DNA of 64,000 nt from assembly GCF_900141745.1 (NCBI RefSeq), contig NZ_FSRM01000001.1, positions 4,340,001-4,404,000 on the forward strand, in the 5' to 3' direction. Source of the DNA: Paraburkholderia phenazinium. GTDB taxonomy: Bacteria; Pseudomonadota; Gammaproteobacteria; Burkholderiales; Burkholderiaceae. Shown here one piece after another: positions 28,162 to 38,884 of this stretch (position 1 is its first letter; each line of letters opens with the position of its first letter). The notes under the pieces were generated by a model. That model saw nothing but the letters and a program-made list of their open reading frames with translations. It was not told where the DNA came from and did no database searches. The position numbers were made by a program, and so were the translations under genes.

Positions 28162-28663
28162 GTCAGCTTCACCAGGTCATCAACATCGGCGCATTATGCC
28201 CGAACGGGTATTCCCAACGCATTTGCCGGGGCGTTGTTGCTTCCTCCGCCGGTCAGGACGGGACGAAGGAGGAAGCGCTCCCTTAACGGTCCATCCCGAA
28301 GCGCCGCACCGAACGACCAAATATCGGGAAATTTCACGATGTGGAACGATCCATTGCACTACAAAAAATCGTGGTGCATGGCACAAACCAGCCGTTTCGC
28401 AATGCCGTCCCACATTCCACAATCCGGAACAAATACAATAAGTTATTGTTTTTTATAGATAATTTTTTATATGCCGATCTCACTATCCGTGCTGTCCTGG
28501 CGACTCGCTCACGTAGACTCTTTTACATGAGCCGGCGTTCTGGACGACTGGTTTTAGCGGGCCACGGTAGCCGACCCGCGAAGACCATCCCAGGATCGGC
28601 CCGCGTCCCGCACGCAGGTCAGCCAGGCAAATGCATTTTTTTACGATGATCGGGAGACGAAAA
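28162..28663. other. Intergenic region with an AT-rich island
   Basis: About 500 bases without a supported gene. Around 28430-28480 the DNA turns strongly AT-rich, unlike its surroundings, and contains a perfect palindrome at 28435-28449. It should carry the promoters of the minus-strand membrane protein and of the small plus-strand gene that follows. Confidence 0.5.
28435..28449. promoter_or_regulatory. Perfect 15-bp palindrome in AT-rich promoter region
   Basis: ACAATAA-G-TTATTGT is a perfect inverted repeat followed by a T-rich stretch. It may be an operator or a short hairpin. The protein that might bind it is unknown. Confidence 0.35.
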
Positions 28664-28891
28664 ATGAAAGGCTTTCGCTTTGGTTCGACGGAAGGATCGT
28701 TCTACATTTTGCCCGGCAAGGACGGCTGGGAAGCTTCGTTCGGCAACGAGACGCTTGGCGCATTTGCCAGCCCTCAGCAGGCCGCCGACGACCTCGCCAA
28801 TGGTGTGTGCTGTCCGCATCTCTCCGAGGCTGATACTTCGATGCTCGAGATACCGGAGAAGATCGGCGACTGGGAAATCGTTCACGTTTGA
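28664..28891 (+). CDS. Small hypothetical protein, 75 residues
   Basis: A small acidic cytoplasmic protein beginning MKGFRFGSTEGSFYILPG. It has two adjacent Cys in NGVCCPHLSE and ends with an aromatic-rich segment (IGDWEIVHV). GGGAGACG sits ahead of ATG 28664; an earlier in-frame ATG at 28631 overlaps that site. No family is recognised. A six-copy tandem repeat starts just after the stop codon. Confidence 0.7.
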   Translation: MKGFRFGSTEGSFYILPGKDGWEASFGNETLGAFASPQQAADDLANGVCCPHLSEADTSMLEIPEKIGDWEIVHV

Positions 28892-28893
28892 TG

Positions 28894-28977
28894 GGGCCGC
28901 CTAGATAGGGCCGCCTAGATAGGGCCGCCTAGGTAGGGCCGCCTAGGTGGGACCGCTTAGGTGGGGCCGCCTACGAC
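28894..28977 (+). repeat. Six tandem copies of a 14-bp unit
   Basis: The unit GGGCCGCCTAGATA is repeated six times head to tail, starting at 28894, 28908, 28922, 28936, 28950 and 28964. The first two copies are identical and later ones drift (GGTA, GGTG endings). It begins three bases after a stop codon. Being non-coding, copy number may vary freely between strains. Confidence 0.9.
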
Positions 28978-29017
28978 AGTTGAACAGATCACGGCGAGGC
29001 ACGCCCCGCCACAACGA

Positions 29018-29045
29018 AAATGGCGCCCGAGGGCGCCATTTCCTT
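29018..29045. terminator. Bidirectional rho-independent terminator
   Basis: AAATGGCGCC at 29018-29027 pairs with GGCGCCATTT at 29032-29041 around a CGAG loop. It sits between the small plus-strand gene and the minus-strand icd gene, with T-rich flanks on both sides. Confidence 0.75.
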
Positions 29046-29095
29046 TCTACTGCCTCCAGCTCTAACGTCCAGCCAGCTTCAACCGAAGCCGAACC

Positions 29096-31868
<2,773 letters not shown>

Positions 31869-32537
31869 TCACGCAGTCTTGCGCGCTTTCTCGCCTCGCG
31901 CCGTCACGGGCAGCGCCACGCGCTTCAGATAAGCCTCGCATAGCGTGATCAGCTGTTCGCGCAGCACCCGAAGCATTTTCGGCGGCGCGCGGCCCTCGAG
32001 CACCGCACGGGTCGACCCGACCATGGCGCTGTTGACCATAAAGGTCACGGTCGGCAGATCCTCGAACGAGGCGTCGGTCGCCGTTGCCAGCATCGCCGAG
32101 GTCGCGCGCCGCGTCCGTCCGGAGATCTCTAGCACCAGTTCGGCGGCGTTCAGCTCGGCGGCCACGAGGTACAGCGCCCGGGCTTCGTCCACGCGAGCCG
32201 TCTTGGCCGCGACGAATGCATGCACGAGCCCCTGCACCATCGTACCGAGCGGTACGTGATGATGCCGCTCGCAGGCCTGCTCGACGGCTGCGGCGACGTG
32301 TTCAAGGTGACGCTGCATCACCGCATAGAGAAGCGCCTGCTTGTTCGGGTAGTACTGGTACAGCGTGCCCACCGAGACGCCGGCCCGCTCCGCCACGCGG
32401 GTGGTGGTCAGACGCTGCGCGCCCTCGCTCAGCAAAACCTGAATGGTGGCTTCGAATACCGCGTCGACGGTGACCGTTGAACGGGCCTGACGTGGCGTCT
32501 TTCTTGGCGTGAGCGCCCGGGCGTGCTTGCTATCCAT
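31869..32537 (-). CDS. TetR-family regulator
   Basis: A 222-residue repressor-type regulator. The N-terminal helix-turn-helix is clear: LTTTRVAERAGVSVGTLYQYYPNK-type sequence around residues 42-65, followed by a ligand-binding helical domain. The first 20 residues are basic. It is divergent from the SDR gene with 74 bases between starts, holding a strong inverted repeat, so it most likely represses that gene and itself. Ligand unknown. Confidence 0.92.
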   Translation of the reverse strand: MDSKHARALTPRKTPRQARSTVTVDAVFEATIQVLLSEGAQRLTTTRVAERAGVSVGTLYQYYPNKQALLYAVMQRHLEHVAAAVEQACERHHHVPLGTMVQGLVHAFVAAKTARVDEARALYLVAAELNAAELVLEISGRTRRATSAMLATATDASFEDLPTVTFMVNSAMVGSTRAVLEGRAPPKMLRVLREQLITLCEAYLKRVALPVTARGEKARKTA

Positions 32538-32553
32538 ATGCGAATGGTAAAGC

Positions 32554-32594
32554 TGAAGAATCCTTCATAAACTGGAATCCTAAACCATTCTTCA
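32554..32594. promoter_or_regulatory. Candidate TetR operator between TetR and SDR genes
   Basis: TGAAGAAT at 32554-32561 and ATTCTTCA at 32587-32594 form an 8-bp inverted repeat with 25 bases between. Inside it GAATCC occurs twice, 17 bases apart. The long spacing could mean two separate half-sites. The position between divergent genes supports an operator. Confidence 0.5.
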
Positions 32595-32611
32595 AGTACG
32601 GACGGATTGCA

Positions 32612-33346
32612 ATGCAAAGTTCATCGTCACAAATCGCGCTGGTCACAGGCGCCAACAAGGGAATCGGACTGGAAATCGTGGGGACGCTGGCGCGCAAAGG
32701 CATTCGCGTGCTGCTCGGCGCACGCAACGCCAAACTCGGCGGCGCAGCCGCTGCGCAGTTGAAGGAAGAGGGTTTGGATGTGCAATTCATCGAACTCGAT
32801 CTCGGCCGTCCCGAGACTCTGCGGGACGCGGCCGCGTGGATCGAAAAGCATGCCGGCAAGCTCGACGTGCTTGTGAACAATGCGGGCATCGCCGTTGCAG
32901 GCGACGGTCCGCCGACCAAAGCGGATATCGATACCGTACGGCGCGTCTTCGAGACCAACTTCTTCGGCACGCTTGCGGTTACGCAGGCCATGCTACCGCT
33001 TGTGCGAAAGTCGGAAGCCGGGCGCATCGTCAACGTGTCCAGCGGGCTGGGTTCGATCACGTTGAATGGCGATCCCGCCTGGGAGTTTGCGAGCGTCAAG
33101 TTTCTGGGCTACAACGCCTCCAAGGCCGCGCTGAACATGCTCACAGTGCAACTCGCCGCCGAACTGCGCGACACGCCGATCAAGGTAAATTCAGCGGATC
33201 CTGGCTTTACCGCGACCGATCTCAATCAGCATCGCGGCTATCAAACCATCGAACAGGGAGCGGCCGAAGCGATTCGTCTTGCCTTGCTGGCGGAAGACGG
33301 ACCCACCGGCGGGTTCTTCAATTCGAGCGGGGCGAACCCGTGGTGA
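32612..33346 (+). CDS. Short-chain dehydrogenase/reductase
   Basis: A 244-residue classical SDR. The NADP(H)-binding TGANKGIG motif is at residues 12-19, NNAG lies in the middle, and the catalytic pair is Tyr167/Lys171 in YNASK, with the Ser in VNVSSGLGS. Plant-carbonyl-reductase-like features (GIGLEIVGTLARKG) suggest a carbonyl or quinone substrate. Controlled probably by the divergent TetR gene. Confidence 0.93.
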   Translation: MQSSSSQIALVTGANKGIGLEIVGTLARKGIRVLLGARNAKLGGAAAAQLKEEGLDVQFIELDLGRPETLRDAAAWIEKHAGKLDVLVNNAGIAVAGDGPPTKADIDTVRRVFETNFFGTLAVTQAMLPLVRKSEAGRIVNVSSGLGSITLNGDPAWEFASVKFLGYNASKAALNMLTVQLAAELRDTPIKVNSADPGFTATDLNQHRGYQTIEQGAAEAIRLALLAEDGPTGGFFNSSGANPW

Positions 33347-33375
33347 GTCGTGAGTGGTGAGTTGAGTAAACGAGT

Positions 33376-33398
33376 GAGTGGCGAAGGGCTCGCCACTC
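33376..33398. terminator. Hairpin between convergent SDR and oligopeptidase genes
   Basis: GAGTGGCGA at 33376-33384 pairs perfectly with TCGCCACTC at 33390-33398 around a five-base loop. It lacks a T-tract but sits where a bidirectional terminator would be expected. Confidence 0.45.
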
Positions 33399-33404
33399 GA
33401 CAGA

Positions 33405-35465
33405 TCAACCCGGCACAGCCGCGTCGAGCAGACCACGCTTTTGCAGCATCGGCTCGACCGCTGGCTCGCGCCCACGGAACGTCCTGAACGCTGTACCCGG
33501 ATCGATCGAATTGCCCACGCTGTAGATCCACTTCAGCAAACGCTCCGCAGTCGCGCGATCGAACGGATCGCCCGTCTCTTCGAACGCCGCGTAGCCGTCG
33601 GCCTCGAGCACCTCGGCCCACATATAGACGTAGTAGCCCGCCGCGTACTGGTCCCCGGAAAACAGGTGCTTGAAATGCGGCAGATAGTGACGCATGCCGA
33701 TATCTTCAGGAATGCCGATCTTTTCAGCCTGCTCCGCTTCGAACTGCGTGATATCCACCGGCGTGGTATCGGTTCGCGCATGCAAGGCCATGTCCATCAA
33801 CGCCGGGCCAACATACTGCACGGTCGTGAAGGCCTGGTTGAAGCGGCTTGCGGCCTGCAGGCGCTCAAGCAGTTCCGCCGGAATTGGTTCACCGGTTTCA
33901 ACGTGCCGGGCGTGACGCAATAGCACCTCGCGCTCCTGGGCCCAGTTCTCGAACAGTTGCGACGGCAGTTCCACGAAGTCCGCGAGTACTCGCGTGCCCG
34001 CGAGCCGCTCATACTGCACGTTCGACAGCAGCCCATGCAGGCCGTGTCCGAACTCGTGGAACAGCGTGCGGATGTCGTCGAAGCCGAGCAGCGTCGGCGA
34101 GCCCTTCGCGAAGTTGTTGTTGTTCAGCACGATCGGCAGCGTACCGCCGTTGCGGCCCGACTGGGAGCGCAGGATGCTCATCCACGCGCCGCTTCGCCTG
34201 GTCTGCCGCGCGAAGTTGTCGCCGATGAACACGCCGATCATCTTTCCTTCGGAGTCCGTCACTTCCCACAGGCGGACATCGGGATGATAGAGCGGGATGC
34301 CGTGGCGTTCCTGGAAGCGCACGCCAAAGAGCCGCGACGCGCAATCGAACATCGCAGCCTGCATTGCATCGAGCGAGAAATACGGCTTGACCTGGGCATC
34401 GTCGATGGCAAAGCTTTTCTGCCGCACCTTCTCGGACAGATAACGCCAGTCCCACGCGGCAATCGGCGTCGGCTGCCCCAGTTCAGTAGCCAGCGCCGTC
34501 AGTTGTTCGCGATCATGCTGCGCCTTGGCGATAGCAGGCTTCCACGCACGCTGCAGCAGTTCATCGACAGCCGCCACCGAAGGCGCCATGCGATCGGCCA
34601 GCTTGTAGTCGGCAAACGTCGCGTAACCGAGCAGCGCGGCCTGCTCCTGCCGCAGCGCAACGATCTTCGCGGTCAACGGGCGGTTATCGTGATCGCCCGC
34701 ATAGGCACCGCGTTGGCGACGTGCATGCCAGACCTGTTCGCGCAGATCACGGCGCTCGGAAAACGTCAGGAACGGCTCGGCAAGCGAAGGCGACAGCGTG
34801 ATGACGTGAGCGCCCTCGGGCAACCCGCGCTCACGCGCCGCCTGCGATGCGGCGGCAAGCACGAACGATGGCAAGCCAGCGAGGTCGTCGCCTGCGACTG
34901 TCAAGGCGAACGACGACTCATCGGCGAGCACGTTCTGGGAAAATTGCGTGGTGAGCGTCGCCAGTTCTTCGGCAATCGCAGCGAAGCGGGCCTTGTCGTC
35001 TTTGCCGAGCGTGGCGCCTGCGCGCTCGAAGTCCAGATGAAAGCGTTCGAGCAAGCGCTGCTGCTCGGTCGACAAGCCGAGACTGCTGCGCCGCTCGTAA
35101 AGAGCGTGCAGTCGCGTGAACAAACCTTCGTTCTGGTAAATCGCGCTTGCATGCACCGCCAGACGCGGCGAATACTCAAGCTCGATGGCCTGCAACGCGG
35201 GCGAGGTTTCGCTCGACGAGAGATTGTCGAACACCAGTTCGACGCGGAGTAGCAATTGGCCGCACGCGTCGAGCGCGGCTACGGTGTTCTCAAAGGTGGG
35301 GGCCTGCGCGGCCGTGGCAATGGCTTCGATTTCGCGCTTGTGCTGAAGCATCGCGGCGTCGAAGGCGGCGGGAAAATGCTCAGGGAGAATGCGATCGAAC
35401 GGAGGTAAGCCGTACGGTGTTTGCCATTCTTCGAGTAGAGGATTGGCTTCTTGCGAGAGGGACAT
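33405..35465 (-). CDS. prlC: Oligopeptidase A (M3 family metallopeptidase)
   Basis: A 686-residue cytoplasmic zinc oligopeptidase that degrades short peptides, including cleaved signal peptides in enteric bacteria. The zinc site is HEFGH, His470 to His474, in LFHEFGHGLHGLLS. The long helical N-terminal region and the C-terminal YYVYMWAEVLEADGYAAF segment match PrlC/OpdA. AGGAAAC precedes the ATG. It is convergent with the SDR gene. Confidence 0.95.
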   Translation of the reverse strand: MSLSQEANPLLEEWQTPYGLPPFDRILPEHFPAAFDAAMLQHKREIEAIATAAQAPTFENTVAALDACGQLLLRVELVFDNLSSSETSPALQAIELEYSPRLAVHASAIYQNEGLFTRLHALYERRSSLGLSTEQQRLLERFHLDFERAGATLGKDDKARFAAIAEELATLTTQFSQNVLADESSFALTVAGDDLAGLPSFVLAAASQAARERGLPEGAHVITLSPSLAEPFLTFSERRDLREQVWHARRQRGAYAGDHDNRPLTAKIVALRQEQAALLGYATFADYKLADRMAPSVAAVDELLQRAWKPAIAKAQHDREQLTALATELGQPTPIAAWDWRYLSEKVRQKSFAIDDAQVKPYFSLDAMQAAMFDCASRLFGVRFQERHGIPLYHPDVRLWEVTDSEGKMIGVFIGDNFARQTRRSGAWMSILRSQSGRNGGTLPIVLNNNNFAKGSPTLLGFDDIRTLFHEFGHGLHGLLSNVQYERLAGTRVLADFVELPSQLFENWAQEREVLLRHARHVETGEPIPAELLERLQAASRFNQAFTTVQYVGPALMDMALHARTDTTPVDITQFEAEQAEKIGIPEDIGMRHYLPHFKHLFSGDQYAAGYYVYMWAEVLEADGYAAFEETGDPFDRATAERLLKWIYSVGNSIDPGTAFRTFRGREPAVEPMLQKRGLLDAAVPG

Positions 35466-35495
35466 GGATGGTTTCCTTAACGCGGGGTCCCTATT

Positions 35496-35963
35496 CTAGT
35501 CCTCGGTTGACGCCGTGACATCCGGATAGACGTAGTCCACGTACTCCTCGCCTTTCCTTACGCATTGAAATCCGGCCGACTCGTACAGAAACTGGGCCGG
35601 ATTACCGCGGAACACGCTCAACGTCAGTTTCGCAAAGCCCTGCGTGCGCGCGTCGTTCATGTAGTGATCGAGGAGCAGCCGGCCCAGTCCGCGTTGCCGC
35701 AATTCGGGCACCACGTGGATCGATGCGAGACACGCCGCATCGTCGATGATCTCCCAGAAGCAGTATCCAACCGGCACGCCATCCTGCTCGACGACGGACA
35801 TGCGCTCGAGCGCACCGGTCCACTGCCGCAGATGCGAATGCATCGCATCTTTCCAACGCTGCTCGTGCTCGGGTTCGATCGTCTGGATGTAGTTCAGCTC
35901 ACCCTTGTAGACCATCGGGAGATCGGTAGGCCGTGCTTTTCTGACGGTATGGCTGGGATTCAC
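35496..35963 (-). CDS. GNAT-family N-acetyltransferase
   Basis: A 155-residue acetyltransferase. Starting at the GTG at 35963, which follows AAGGAG, gives the usual GNAT opening (VRKARPTDLPMVYK). The acetyl-CoA loop is VVPELRQRGLGRLLLDHYM, and the C-terminal strand pair includes AQFLYESAGFQCVRKGEEY. The acceptor is unknown. It lies 30 bases before prlC's start on the opposite side of its terminator-free gap, in the same orientation. Confidence 0.88.
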   Translation of the reverse strand: MNPSHTVRKARPTDLPMVYKGELNYIQTIEPEHEQRWKDAMHSHLRQWTGALERMSVVEQDGVPVGYCFWEIIDDAACLASIHVVPELRQRGLGRLLLDHYMNDARTQGFAKLTLSVFRGNPAQFLYESAGFQCVRKGEEYVDYVYPDVTASTED

Positions 35964-36130
35964 AACCGCACTCCTTCGCGCAAGATCGAGATCAACCGCC
36001 TGGATCGCGCGGAGGCCGCATTCTATCTGCAATCTTCGGGGCGCGTCGCTGCCTCCAAAATACCGCGGTGCGCTCGCATAATCCTGCTTGCGCTCTAACT
36101 GCTCCAACTCGCTCGCTGCGCGTTCAGTTC

Positions 36131-36179
36131 GCTCCACGCTCCACGCTCAGGGCTCAGGGCTCAGGGCTCAGGGCTCGGA
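36131..36179. repeat. Seven tandem 7-bp units at the 3' end of the cupin gene
   Basis: The heptamer GCTCAGG occurs four times in a row (36145-36172), with two GCTCCAC copies before and a GCTCGGA after. On the minus strand the first unit supplies the last codons and stop of the cupin gene, so extra copies would not change the protein. Confidence 0.8.
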
Positions 36180-36674
36180 GTCCCAGTAATCGAGCGAATT
36201 TTCCTTGCGTTGAATGCCGACGAACGCGCGGCTCGCTCCCGCGCCGCGCACTATTGCCTGGTACTTGCCGGAGTCGGGATACTCGACTACTTCCGGATCG
36301 TCGCGCGTGCTGATCGAAAGGTATTTCAAAGGTGCAGCAGACGAGTTGATGATCTGATGCGGGTACTGAGGACCCGGCGGAATGAAAATGACATCGCCAC
36401 CGCGGATCGGCAACATTTCTCCTGCCACCCGTAGCGTGCCCTCGCCCTCGAGAATCACAAACATCTCCTCCTGCGCGTAATGAAAATGATAGGGACACGA
36501 GCGTTTGCCCGGCGCCACGATATCGATCGACGCACCGAGTTTCTGCGCCGCCGTACCCATTGCGAGACGCGTACACAGCGTTTCATACAGTGGCGGCCGA
36601 ACCTCCGCACCCAGTTCGGCATCGTTGAAGTTTCTGATGAGCTGTGCTGCAAGCTCCTTGACCTTACCGCTCAT
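36168..36674 (-). CDS. Cupin-domain protein
   Basis: A protein of about 168 residues with a single cupin barrel. Metal-ligand candidates are in CPYHFHYAQEEMFVILEGEG (His, His, Glu) and the second motif around PPGPQYPHQIINSS. I choose ATG 36674, preceded by TTGGAG; an in-frame ATG at 36722 has no ribosome-binding site. The C-terminus lies in a 7-bp tandem repeat. Substrate unknown; sugar isomerase or dioxygenase-like roles are equally possible. Confidence 0.85.
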   Translation of the reverse strand: MSGKVKELAAQLIRNFNDAELGAEVRPPLYETLCTRLAMGTAAQKLGASIDIVAPGKRSCPYHFHYAQEEMFVILEGEGTLRVAGEMLPIRGGDVIFIPPGPQYPHQIINSSAAPLKYLSISTRDDPEVVEYPDSGKYQAIVRGAGASRAFVGIQRKENSLDYWDSEP

Positions 36675-36798
36675 ATCTTTTTCGCTCCAAGGATGGATCG
36701 GACCGTTACGCTCCGTCGTCATGACGTCCGGAGCGACGGGTCTTGTCTGATTTTATTATTCCGCGCCCATCGCCTTTCATCCGACAAAAAGCAGCTTT

Positions 36799-36819
36799 CC
36801 TGCCTGTTTAACAGGCAGG
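36799..36819. promoter_or_regulatory. Perfect inverted repeat upstream of the cupin gene
   Basis: CCTGCCTG-TTTAA-CAGGCAGG is a perfect 21-bp palindrome between the divergent cupin and lipoprotein genes. It is more likely an operator than a terminator because it has no adjacent T-tract on the plus strand. Confidence 0.4.
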
Positions 36820-36987
36820 GCAACTTCACTTCCGGACGCGCACTGCGAAGCCGTAGACGCACGCCTGGCCCTCATTATTGAGTCACGTTTTCTTTTTTGC
36901 CAAACGTTTGCGAATTGCATATCAAGTTCACCGCCCAGGCTGCCGAAAACGCGTTTATAGCGTCAATGCCACTTGAGGGAGCATCTT

Positions 36988-37356
36988 GTGAAGCCGCTAC
37001 TGATTTTCGTGGCCCTTCTCGCTTTGGCCGGATGCGCGCAAGTGCCCCCGGTTACCGCTACGCAGCCAGAGAAGGCGCCTGTCTCGACCGATATCATGAG
37101 TTTCACGATCCCGCCGGATGCGCTCGGCGCTCGCGATCCGCAACTGACCGCCGTGCTCGCCAAAGTGGGCACGCTGGCGGCGGCACAGAAACAGCCGACG
37201 ACGATTCTCGTGACCGCGCTCGGGCAGGACCTGCCGTACCTCAACCAGGCCATCTGGCGAGGCGTGCCCGCGCAACATGCGGTGAAACTGAATCTCGACA
37301 ACCTGACGGCAGGCGCGAACCAGCCGTACAGCGTGTCGATCAAGCCAACGCCATAA
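36988..37356 (+). CDS. Lipoprotein, unknown function
   Basis: A 122-residue lipoprotein beginning at GTG 36988 after GAGGGAG, with lipobox LAGC at residues 13-16. The mature part includes DPQLTAVLAKVGTLAAAQKQ and a hydrophobic-polar segment TTILVTALGQDLPYLNQAIW. I do not recognise a family. It is followed after 13 bases by a second exported protein and then a lytic transglycosylase. Confidence 0.75.
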   Translation: MKPLLIFVALLALAGCAQVPPVTATQPEKAPVSTDIMSFTIPPDALGARDPQLTAVLAKVGTLAAAQKQPTTILVTALGQDLPYLNQAIWRGVPAQHAVKLNLDNLTAGANQPYSVSIKPTP

Positions 37357-37369
37357 GGAAGCTGGGTTT

Positions 37370-37717
37370 ATGTATCGCCTATCCGTAATGGCAACGAGTC
37401 TGCTGCTGGCGACATCCGCGTTTGCGGGCCAGCCCGCCAGCGCAGCGCCACCCGCCGCTGCAAGCGCGCTCGTCATGCCAGGCGCACCCGCCGCATCAGA
37501 CAAGGTCTATCCGCCGTTGCCGACCCTGGCGATGCTGCCGCCGAACAGCGACGACGAAGACGATCCGCAGCCCAAACTCTCGCAGCAGCGGAAAAAGAAA
37601 ATCCGCATACCGGACCGCAAGAGCATCGCGCCGGTCCCGCACATGGTTGTGTCGGATGCATCGCACGCGTACCTCGGCAACATCGAAAAGCAACTCGATC
37701 TCGCCCTGGCCAAATAA
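37370..37717 (+). CDS. Exported protein, unknown function
   Basis: A 115-residue protein with a signal peptide (cleavage near SAFAGQ) and a Pro/Ala-rich mature start, an acidic run NSDDEDD, a basic run QQRKKKIRIPDRK, and a short helix at the C-terminus. AAGGAAG precedes the ATG. No family recognised. Close spacing to the upstream lipoprotein gene suggests an operon. Confidence 0.7.
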   Translation: MYRLSVMATSLLLATSAFAGQPASAAPPAAASALVMPGAPAASDKVYPPLPTLAMLPPNSDDEDDPQPKLSQQRKKKIRIPDRKSIAPVPHMVVSDASHAYLGNIEKQLDLALAK

Positions 37718-37747
37718 CGCCCTACTACCCACAGTCGTAGCAACCCA

Positions 37748-37828
37748 CGTAATTCCCGTCGTTCGTGCAGTTCCCGCAATTTCGCTAAGTCTCGCAAGTC
37801 CCGTAAGTCGCGCAATTCCTGTTCAACC
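37748..37828. repeat. Nine degenerate 9-bp units
   Basis: A 9-base period runs from 37748 to 37828 with consensus CGYAAKTCC (for example CGCAAGTCC, CGTAAGTCG, CGCAATTCC). The copies differ in several places. It lies between the exported protein gene and the transglycosylase gene and is non-coding on the plus strand. Confidence 0.65.
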
Positions 37829-37888
37829 GCGAACGCCCACTTAACACCGGGCTTCATTACGTATCGCAAGCACGCGGAGGCATGACCC

Positions 37889-38401
37889 GTGTTGTCCAAC
37901 CATTTACCTATCGCCGCGGCGCTACTGCGCCGCCGCTCCCGCCACAACCTGCTGCGGCATGCGTACGCAGCACTCGCCGTTTCGCTGTTGTGCGGCGCAG
38001 TGCACGCGCAGGAAGACTGCTTCAATCAGGCCGCCGCGTATCATGGCGTCAACCCGTCCGTGCTGCGAGCGGTCGCGTGGTTCGAATCGAAAGGCGACGC
38101 GAGCGCGATCAACCGCAACGCGAACGGCTCGATCGACGTCGGCCAGTTGCAGATCAATTCCATCCACTTCGGCGACCTGGCCCGCGAGGGGGTGCCCCAC
38201 CGCGCGCTCACCGACCCTTGCGTGAACGTCTACGTGGCCGCGTGGCTGCTGAAGCAGAAGATGGTCAAGTACGGCAACACGTGGCGCGCGATCGGCGCGT
38301 ACCACTCGGAATCACCGAAGCTGCGCGACGCTTACGCGCGCAGCATTCAGAAAATCCTCGTGATGTGGGGTGAATTGCAGGTTGCTTCGAATTCCCAATA
38401 A
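37889..38401 (+). CDS. Lytic transglycosylase (IagB/IpgF/PilT-like)
   Basis: A 170-residue exported enzyme of the small SLT-domain group that opens peptidoglycan for secretion systems and pili. The catalytic Glu is in AVAWFESKGD, followed by GSIDVGQLQINSIHF and the ending AIGAYHSES. GTG 37889 follows GGAGG; an N-terminal basic region and helix serve as signal. Its partner machine is not next door; the Tad locus at 3-14 kb is a candidate user, inferred only. Confidence 0.9.
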   Translation: MLSNHLPIAAALLRRRSRHNLLRHAYAALAVSLLCGAVHAQEDCFNQAAAYHGVNPSVLRAVAWFESKGDASAINRNANGSIDVGQLQINSIHFGDLAREGVPHRALTDPCVNVYVAAWLLKQKMVKYGNTWRAIGAYHSESPKLRDAYARSIQKILVMWGELQVASNSQ

Positions 38402-38530
38402 GCGGGTCTGCGTGGGTGTTTGCGCGTGCCTAGGCAGGTCGATGTCAGTCTGGGCTGGCAGGTTTAGGAGGGGAAGTGGTACGGGGATTGCTGGCTTGTA
38501 AACTATCCCCATTCCTGCCCGGAGATCCAC

Positions 38531-38785
38531 GTGACGAGCCATTCTCCCGATGTAGAGAAGGACACGAAGCAGCCCGCTGATGGCCCTCCGATTGACGTTT
38601 CGAGACCCATTGGCGACGCCCTCCCAACGCCCGTCGAACCTGGCCTCGATCAACCGCTGCCCGAAAAGCCGGCGGATGAGCCCGAGGAGAAAGAGAAGAA
38701 TAAAGGCAATGCGAGCGCCGGCTCGCTTGGCGATACCGACACGCCGCCGGGTGTGCCAGAACCTGGTCCGTCGGACTTCGCTTAG
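38531..38785 (+). CDS. Small Pro/Glu-rich protein, probably disordered
   Basis: An 84-residue acidic, proline-rich protein without hydrophobic core, membrane segment or signal. It begins at GTG 38531 after CCGGAG. The middle reads EKPADEPEEKEKNKGN. Composition predicts intrinsic disorder. No family recognised. Confidence 0.55.
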   Translation: MTSHSPDVEKDTKQPADGPPIDVSRPIGDALPTPVEPGLDQPLPEKPADEPEEKEKNKGNASAGSLGDTDTPPGVPEPGPSDFA

Positions 38786-38884
38786 CTGCTGCGATGGAAA
38801 TCGCCTTTCGTCGTTGTCGGGCGCGGGGTTTCGCTTACGTCCGCATCCGCCCGGCTCGAACCATCGCGCGTCAGCAACCCGCGC

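Noticed and set aside
36131..36179. Phase-variation switch for the cupin protein
   Set aside because: The stop codon lies in the first repeat unit on the coding strand, so changes in copy number would not shift the protein frame.
37748..37828. CRISPR-like array
   Set aside because: The units are 9 bases, degenerate and contiguous, with no spacers; no cas genes occur in the window.
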